DNA of 64,000 nucleotides. Origin: Prunus persica. Lineage: Eukaryota > Streptophyta > Magnoliopsida > Rosales > Rosaceae. Below the pieces are notes generated by a model. That model had not been told where the DNA came from. It worked only from the letters and a program-made list of their open reading frames with translations, and made no database searches. The first letter of the stretch is position 1; the number at the start of each line of letters is the position of its first letter. Made by a program: the position numbers and the translations under genes. The stretch covers positions 6,742,079-6,806,078 of the forward strand of contig NC_034009.1 of assembly GCF_000346465.2 (NCBI RefSeq), in the 5' to 3' direction. Shown here one piece after another: positions 58,348-64,000 of this stretch.

Positions 58348-58764
58348 TAAAGCTTCTGCAGAAGTCACGAAATATTTGTCTCGACTTAAAGATCGAGCAT
58401 TATGCCAACGAGATTCTTGCTTATACTAAGAAAGTATTGAAGCATTTTTATGAGGATTATCCGTTGGACACTTTAAAGATTTTCCAGGAGTATAATGGAC
58501 CGTACATCGTATTTTCAGATAGAGCTCAACTCCATCACCATCATTTTGGGATGATGTGAGGCATATTTGATGCAATCTCAGCATAACACCATATACGGGC
58601 ATATTTTTTTAGTGAACTTACAAATAGCCCAAGTGTTATTAGATATGCAGACTCTGGAAATTTCTATGGTCGCATACTGGAAAAGCTAGTTATAAATTTT
58701 TCAGGGGTAGATATTCACAAAAAGGAGCGTGGTTTTAAAAGGAGCGTGGTTTTAATAAAAACCT

Positions 58765-59160
58765 CCATACACTGTACTCTTTTTTCTTCATCCAGGTTTT
58801 TATCCCATTGGGTTTTTCCTGGTAAGGTTTTAACGAGGCAGTGTCGCTCAAAATTGACTCACAGAAGCAGTGTCAACTACGATATTCAGAAAGGTGATCA
58901 ACAACATGACTTAAAGATATTTTACCAAGCATCAGGGGGAGCGTGTTATCAATAAAGATCTTCCAACACCGTACTCTTTTTCCTTCGTCCGGGTTTTTAT
59001 CCCACTGGGTTTTTCCTGGCAAGGTTTTAACGAGGCAGTGTCGCACGCGCGCCAATATACTTAGAATTTTATGTTACACATAGTTATGTACTCTTTTTCC
59101 CTTCGACCAGTTTTTGTCCCACTGGGTTTTTTTTTACTGGCAAGGTTTTTAACAAGACAT
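58765..59160 (+). repeat. Three copies of the GGTTTTTATCCCACTGGG block before the 3' LTR
   Basis: Units of about 80 bp near 58765, 58965 and 59085 each read TACTCTTTTT, TTCGTCC(G/A)GGTTTTT, TCCCACTGGGTTTTT and GGCAAGGTTTTAACGAGGCA. Such phrases precede the purine tract in some plant copia elements and may fold as stem-loops. Confidence 0.8.
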
Positions 59161-59192
59161 ATTCTGTATCATTTGTGGTCTCCAAGGGGGAG

Positions 59193-59378
59193 TGTTGTAA
59201 AAGTAGAGTCTGGAGTCCCCAAAATGCCCCTCCCCTAATGTCTATATATTTGGACTTCCCTTAGATAGAAATTGAATCGATCGGATATGAATGAGAAATA
59301 CAGATCAATAATACTTGAGAGAGAAAAACTCTCTGCCTCTCAATTCTCTCCTCTGCAAATTCTCTTTAGTTTACAACA
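59193..59378 (+). repeat. 3' LTR of the inverted-end retroelement
   Basis: It is 186 bp, TGTTGTAAAA to TTTACAACA, preceded by AAGGGGGAG. It contains CTATATATTTGG (TATA-like) and a pyrimidine-rich 3' part. Confidence 0.88.
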
Positions 59379-59383
59379 GATAT

Positions 59384-59506
59384 ATTAATGAAAATATTCA
59401 GAAAAATGACCAAAATGGAAAATTAAAAGTTCACAAGAACCAATGTTGGGACCCAAAACCTAATTTGGAAAAGGTAAGGAAATAGTAATTGGAAATAAAA
59501 GGAAGA
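59384..59506 (-). other. Likely 3' flank of another MATE duplication unit
   Basis: AAAATGGAAAATTAAAAGTT and CACAAGAACCAA (59412-59443) match the sequence at 47450-47483 just beyond the stop codon of MATE copy D. This suggests a further MATE copy to the right, beyond the copia insertion. Confidence 0.5.
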
Positions 59507-59914
59507 TGTTAAAAAAATAATGCACACTTGTACTAGAATAATATAGAAAGGTCTTAAATAATATAAAAAAATCTAGAAAAATTAAGAAAGATGACAAGTC
59601 AAATTTGAACTCTATACTAAAAACATCCTATTAATTATATAATGCATTGTAACTAGACAATTCTAGATTTATATTATAACTAATGGCTCGAAAACACTTT
59701 GGAAGTCGGTTACTATGCAATAACCAACTCGACTAGATATTTGCCAAGTTGGAAGTTGGTTTAGTTACTCTCAATATATAGCTAGCAGCACAATTATATT
59801 CAAGTAAGAAATAAAAATATTTTGTTACTCTTTCCAAAGTTTTCCTTTCTAAGTCAAGTTATTGTTCTAAACACTATCAACCATTTTCTAAACCTCTTCT
59901 TTCTTAAACTAACA
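59507..59914 (+). repeat. 5' LTR of the right-edge copia element
   Basis: It is 408 bp. The first ~60 bp recur at 63944-64000 with single-base differences. Confidence 0.9.
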
Positions 59915-60009
59915 GTAGTATTAGAGCTTGATCCGATCAATTTGGGGCATTGGTTCACTAGTCCTCCATCAAGTCTACCACTAGCCAAAATTCTGACCCT
60001 CTTCCTATT

Positions 60010-63000
60010 TTCACAAGAGAAAACTATGACTTCTGGAGTATTAAAATGAAGACATATTTTATGTCTCAAGATTTATGGGACATAGTTGATAATGGTTTCA
60101 ATAATCTAGAAAATCCAACCGTCAAACATTTGAGGCAACTGAAAAAAGATCAACAAAAAGATGCAAAGGCCTTATATGCCCTGTAACAAGTCTTGCATGA
60201 TACGATTTTTCCAAGAATCATGGAAGCCACAACTGAAAGGGAACCATGGAATACCTTGAATTTCAAGGTAATGCCAAGGTACATGCAGTTAAACTACAAA
60301 CTTTGAGAAGAGAGTTTGAAAACATTAAAATAAAGGATTCTGAGATCACACAAGACTATTATGCTAAAATAAAAATAAAAATTAATCAATTGAGAGCCTA
60401 TGGAGAAAATATTAATGATTCAAGAATTGTAGAAAAAATACTCATAAGTCTTCCTGATAAGTACGATCCTTTAGTTATTGCCATTGAACAAACAAAAGAT
60501 CTAACTAGTCTGTCTGTGACAGAACTAATGGGCTCTCTTGAAGCTTATGAGAAAAGACTGAGTAGGGGAAATGAAAATTCAGTTGAAAGCGCATTTTAGT
60601 CAAAACTAAATTTAAGGTCTCAGAAAACTAAAGAAGGGGAAAGGAAAATTGGAGAAAGTTCTAGAAGAGAAAATTATAAATCCAATAAGAATTGGGGAAA
60701 TAAAAAAGAAATAAATGAAAGAAAAAACTATCCTCCTTGCGGGGTGTGTAAAAATACAAACCACCCAGAAAAATATTGTTGGTTCTGTGGCAAGCCCAAA
60801 TGTTGAAATTGTAAAAAATTTGGGCACATAGAAAAAGATTGTCGAACCAAGAACTATCAAGCCAATTACTCTGAAAAAAGTGAGAAGAATGAGCATGTGT
60901 TTTGTGCTCATCAAGCCACACCAGAAGGAACCAACAAGAAATGGTATATTGACAGCGGCTATAGTAATCACATGACTGGAGATGAAAGCATCTTCTCCAA
61001 CATAGACAAGTCCGTAAAATCCCAAGTAAAACTAGGAAATGGAACATTGGTAGAGACAAAAGGAAAAGGTACAATCTCTATCCAAACTAATAAAGGAACT
61101 AAATATATAAAAGATGTTCTACTGGTACCTAGCTTGGAGCATAATCTATTAAGTGTTGAAAAAATGATTGAAAATGGATACTCTTTGCACTTTTCTAGAG
61201 AAACCTGCAGAATATTCGATAAAAGAACTAAAAATCACATAATAACAAAAGTAAGGATGGAAAATATAAATTTTCCTATCCAATGGCAACTTGTAAAAGC
61301 CACAGCCATGAAAGCAGAAGTAGAAGATTCATGGTTATGGTATAGAAGATTTGGCCACTTTAATTTTTATGCACTAAAAACTCTTTATCAAAAGAATATC
61401 ATGAGAGACCTTCCAAACATAAAAGAGATCCATGATGTCTGTGAAGGTTGCCAACTTGGCAAACAACATCGACAAGCATTTCCATCTGGAAAGGCTTGGA
61501 GAGCTAAGGCCTTGTTGGAGCTTGTTCACATAGACGTTTGTGGACCCATGAGGACTCCATCTCTTGATAACAATAGGTACTTTATCCTGTTTATAGATGA
61601 CTATACTAGAATGATGTGGGTTTATTTTCTACGAGAAAGATCAGAAGTATTTAATATCTTCAAAAAATTCAAAACCCATGTCGAAAAACAAAGTGGCCAC
61701 TATATTAAAGCTCTAAGAAGTGAGAGAGGAAAAGAATATACTTATAAAGAATTCAACAAATTTTGTGAAGATGAAGGAGTACAACATCAACTAACAGTTG
61801 GCTATGCTCCTGAACAAAATAAAGTCTCAAAAAGAAAAAATAGAACTATCCATGGAGATGGCAAAATCCATGATATTTGAAAAAGGCTTGCCAAACACAT
61901 TCTGGGCAGAAGCTGTGTATACAACAATATACTTGCTAAATAGATGCCTAACAAAAGCTTTACAAAATAAGACTCCTATTGAGTCTTGGAGCAATATAAA
62001 GCCATCAGCAAAGCATCTCAAAGTATTTGGATGCATTTGCTATGTGCACATTCCTAAAGAGAAAAGACACAAGCTAGAAGAAAAATATGAAGTTGGCATA
62101 TTCCTAGGTTACAGTTCTCAATCTAAAGGCTATCGAATCTACAATCCCAAAACTAAGAAGTTCATGATAAGCCGAGATGTTGAGTTTGATGAATTGGCAT
62201 CATGGAATTGGCATAAGAGGAAGAAAATGTTGAAAGGAAAAGTGTTAATATTACACAACCATACAGAGAGGAAACTGAAGAAACTCCGGGTACGATTCCT
62301 CAACCTACAACTCCTCCAGCCATACAACATGAAGGCCCTCTAGAAACAGAACAAAGAATAGATCACTCCAAGATATATATGAAACTTGCAACTTCATTAC
62401 TATAGAACCAGAAAGTTTTGAAGCTGCAGTAAAAGAAGAAATCTGGAGAAAAGCTATGGAAGAAGAAATTAAAACAATTGAGAAAACCAAAACATGGGAA
62501 CTCGTTGATCGCCCAAAAGACAGAGATCATTGGGGTTAAATGGGTCTACAAGACCAAATTTAATCATGATGGATCAATACAAAAGCATAAGGCAAGGCTA
62601 GTAGCTAAAAGCTACTCGCGGCAGTCGGACATAGATTATAACGAGACATTTGCACCAGTTGCATGACTTGATACTATAAGAGCACTGGTAGCATTAGCAG
62701 CTCAAAAGAAATGGAGAATTTATCAGTTAGACGTAAAGTCTGCATTTCTAAATGGAGAGCTGGAAGAAGAAATATATGTGGAGCAACAACAAGGATATAT
62801 TGAGCAAGGAGGAGAAGATAAAGCACTTAAGCTAAGAAAGCTTTGTACGGACTCAAGCAAGCGCCACGAGCTTGGAACAGCTGGATAGACAAATACTTCA
62901 TCAACGCAGGCTTCAGGAGGAGCAAAAGCGAGCCTACTCTCTACACCAAAACTCAAGGTAAGTCCGATATCTTGATCGTCTCTCTATATGTGGATGACCT

Positions 63001-63904
63001 CAATTACACAGGAAACAATGAAGAAATAATTAAAGAGTTAAAAAAAGATATGATGAAAACATTTGAGATGAGTGACCTTAGGTTGATGCACTATTTTTTG
63101 GGCATTGAAATAAACCAAGAAGAATATGGAATCTTCATATGCCAGAAAAAGTACATTGAGAATCTTTTGAAAAAGTTCAAAATGTACGGGTGCAAGACTG
63201 CTGCTACTCCACTTATCACCAATGAGAAATTAAGAAAGGAAGATGGATCAAGAAAAGCTAATGAATCACTTTATAGAAGTCTCATTGGGAGCTTACTATA
63301 CTTAACAACAACAAGACGTGACATCATGTATGCGATAAGCTTACTATAAAGATTTATGCAAAATCCAAGTCAAATACACTATGGAGCAGCAAAGAGAATA
63401 TTAAGATACTTGCAAGGCACAATTGACTGTTGCATATGGTATAAGCCCACTACAGATCCAAGACTATTTGGCTACACAGACAGTGATTGGGCTGGATCAG
63501 TGAATGACATGAAAAGTACATCAGGCTATACATTTACAATTGGATAAGGAATATTTTCATGGTCATCAAAGAAACAAGAGATTGTGGCTCAATCATCAGC
63601 AGAAGCCGAGTACATAGCAGCAGCAAGTTTAGCATGTCAAGCTATTTGGCTTAGAAGAATATTTGAAGATATGGGAGAATGCCAATCAGAAGCTACTGAA
63701 ATATTTGGTGACAATAAATCTGCTATAGCAATGGCAAAGAATCCAATGTTCCACAGCAGGACAAAGCATATCGTCATCAAGCATCACTTTTTACGAGAAG
63801 TCTCAACAAACAAAGAAACTAAGCTCAAGTATTACAAGACAGAGGAGCAGATTGCAGACATCCTCACTAAGGCACTTCCAAGACCAAAATTCAAAATGCT
63901 ATAA
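60010..63904 (+). pseudogene. Copia gag-pol polyprotein with multiple stops and frameshifts
   Basis: Gag opens with a UBN2-type segment (RENYDFWSIKMKTYFMSQDL) cut by TAA near 60183, then a further gag frame (60246-60599). A CCHC knuckle (CKKFGHIEKDC) has a stop just before it. The protease motif reads YIDSGYSNHMTG with Tyr where Cys is usual. The integrase region (60897-61880 and 61798-62343) has the HHCC part (RRFGHF...CEGCQLGKQH), but the second catalytic Asp reads LRSERGKEY, Asp to Glu. The RT (62478-63349) keeps YVDD near 62990 but is frameshifted. RNase H (63356-63904) reads QSSAEAEYIAAASLA, with a stop just upstream. It cannot move without help. Confidence 0.9.
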
Positions 63905-63943
63905 AGCATGCTTGGAGTAACACAAATGTGCATTAAGGAGGAG

Positions 63944-64000
63944 TGTTAAAAAAAAATAATGCACACTTGTACTAGAATAATATAGAAAGGTCTTGAATAA
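63944..64000 (+). repeat. 3' LTR start of the right-edge copia element (cut by window)
   Basis: TGTTAAAAAAAAATAATGCA and onward match the 5' LTR from 59507. Confidence 0.9.

Larger units (their letters stand above)
52947..59378 (+). mobile_element. Retroelement with inverted LTR ends, TSD GATAT, gapped
   Basis: The right end is a 186-bp LTR (59193-59378) that starts TGTTGTAAAAGTAGAG, is preceded by the purine tract AAGGGGGAG, and ends GTTTACAACA. The left end (52947-52971) is the reverse complement of that LTR's last 25 bases. GATAT flanks both sides (52942-52946 and 59379-59383). Joining the flanks restores ATATCG-family text, so the insert is one unit. Inside are a gap, a chimeric ORF, repeats rich in CCTGAAGTTCC-like phrases, an antisense ORF, and three copies of the GGTTTTTATCCCACTGGG block typical of the 3' region of some plant copia elements. 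Confidence 0.7.
59507..64000 (+). mobile_element. Ty1-copia LTR retrotransposon, decayed, runs off the window
   Basis: The 5' LTR is 59507-59914 (TGTTAAAAAAATAATG to AAACTAACA), followed by a weak primer site (TAGTATTAGAGCTTGATCC, compare TGGTATCAGAGC). The 3' LTR begins at 63944 after the purine tract AAGGAGGAG and is cut by the window edge. The TSD cannot be tested within the window. Confidence 0.92.

Noticed and set aside
60612..61074. Two hydrophobic minus-strand ORFs of 137 codons
   Set aside because: They are the complement of the copia gag-protease region and have no family signal.

Overview
This window is plant nuclear DNA from an AT-rich eudicot, probably a woody Rosaceae species; that family-level guess is inference from the style of the transposons and of the DTX16-like MATE genes. 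It shows multi-exon genes with GT-AG introns, Ty1-copia and Ty3-gypsy retrotransposons, CACTA, Mutator and hAT elements, and two assembly gaps (50496-50942 and 52972-53251). No bacterial or organellar features were seen.

Layout. 1-4775 is the end of a CACTA (En/Spm) transposon on the minus strand. It carries a Transposase_24-type gene, large arrays of CGACGT/CGACGG subterminal motifs, and a captured, internally deleted copy of the proteasome lid gene RPN6. A solo LTR (4819-5515) follows. 5.5-16 kb is a duplicated neighbourhood of degenerate repeats and very small hydrophobic ORFs that share a conserved promoter block. It is split by a Ty3-gypsy element (8948-14677, TSD AATGG), which itself holds a nested solo LTR (11427-13707). 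16.9-50.3 kb is a tandem array of MATE/DETOXIFICATION transporter genes, all on the minus strand: three complete 8-exon copies (490, 490 and 489 codons of protein) and one 3' remnant. A Ty1-copia element (26628-32261, TSD AAAAC) with an inner hAT MITE has split that remnant. The spacers between MATE copies hold MITEs, a BEL1-like gene fragment, a 1-kb TIR element, and a 4.6-kb solo LTR containing a second solo LTR. A Mutator-like element (50380-51201) sits in the TATA region of the last MATE copy. 52947-59378 is an odd retroelement with inverted LTR ends, a chimeric gene fragment and an antisense coiled-coil ORF. From 59507 to the right edge is a plus-strand Ty1-copia element, decayed by stops and frameshifts.

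Biology. The only clearly functional host genes are the MATE transporters, proton-coupled multidrug and metabolite exporters, and their array has grown by tandem duplication. The rest is a layered transposon record in which target-site duplications allow much of the insertion order to be read. The most unusual items are the RPN6 capture, the small hydrophobic ORF family with its repeated promoter, the Mutator insertion at a MATE TATA box, and the inverted-LTR element.
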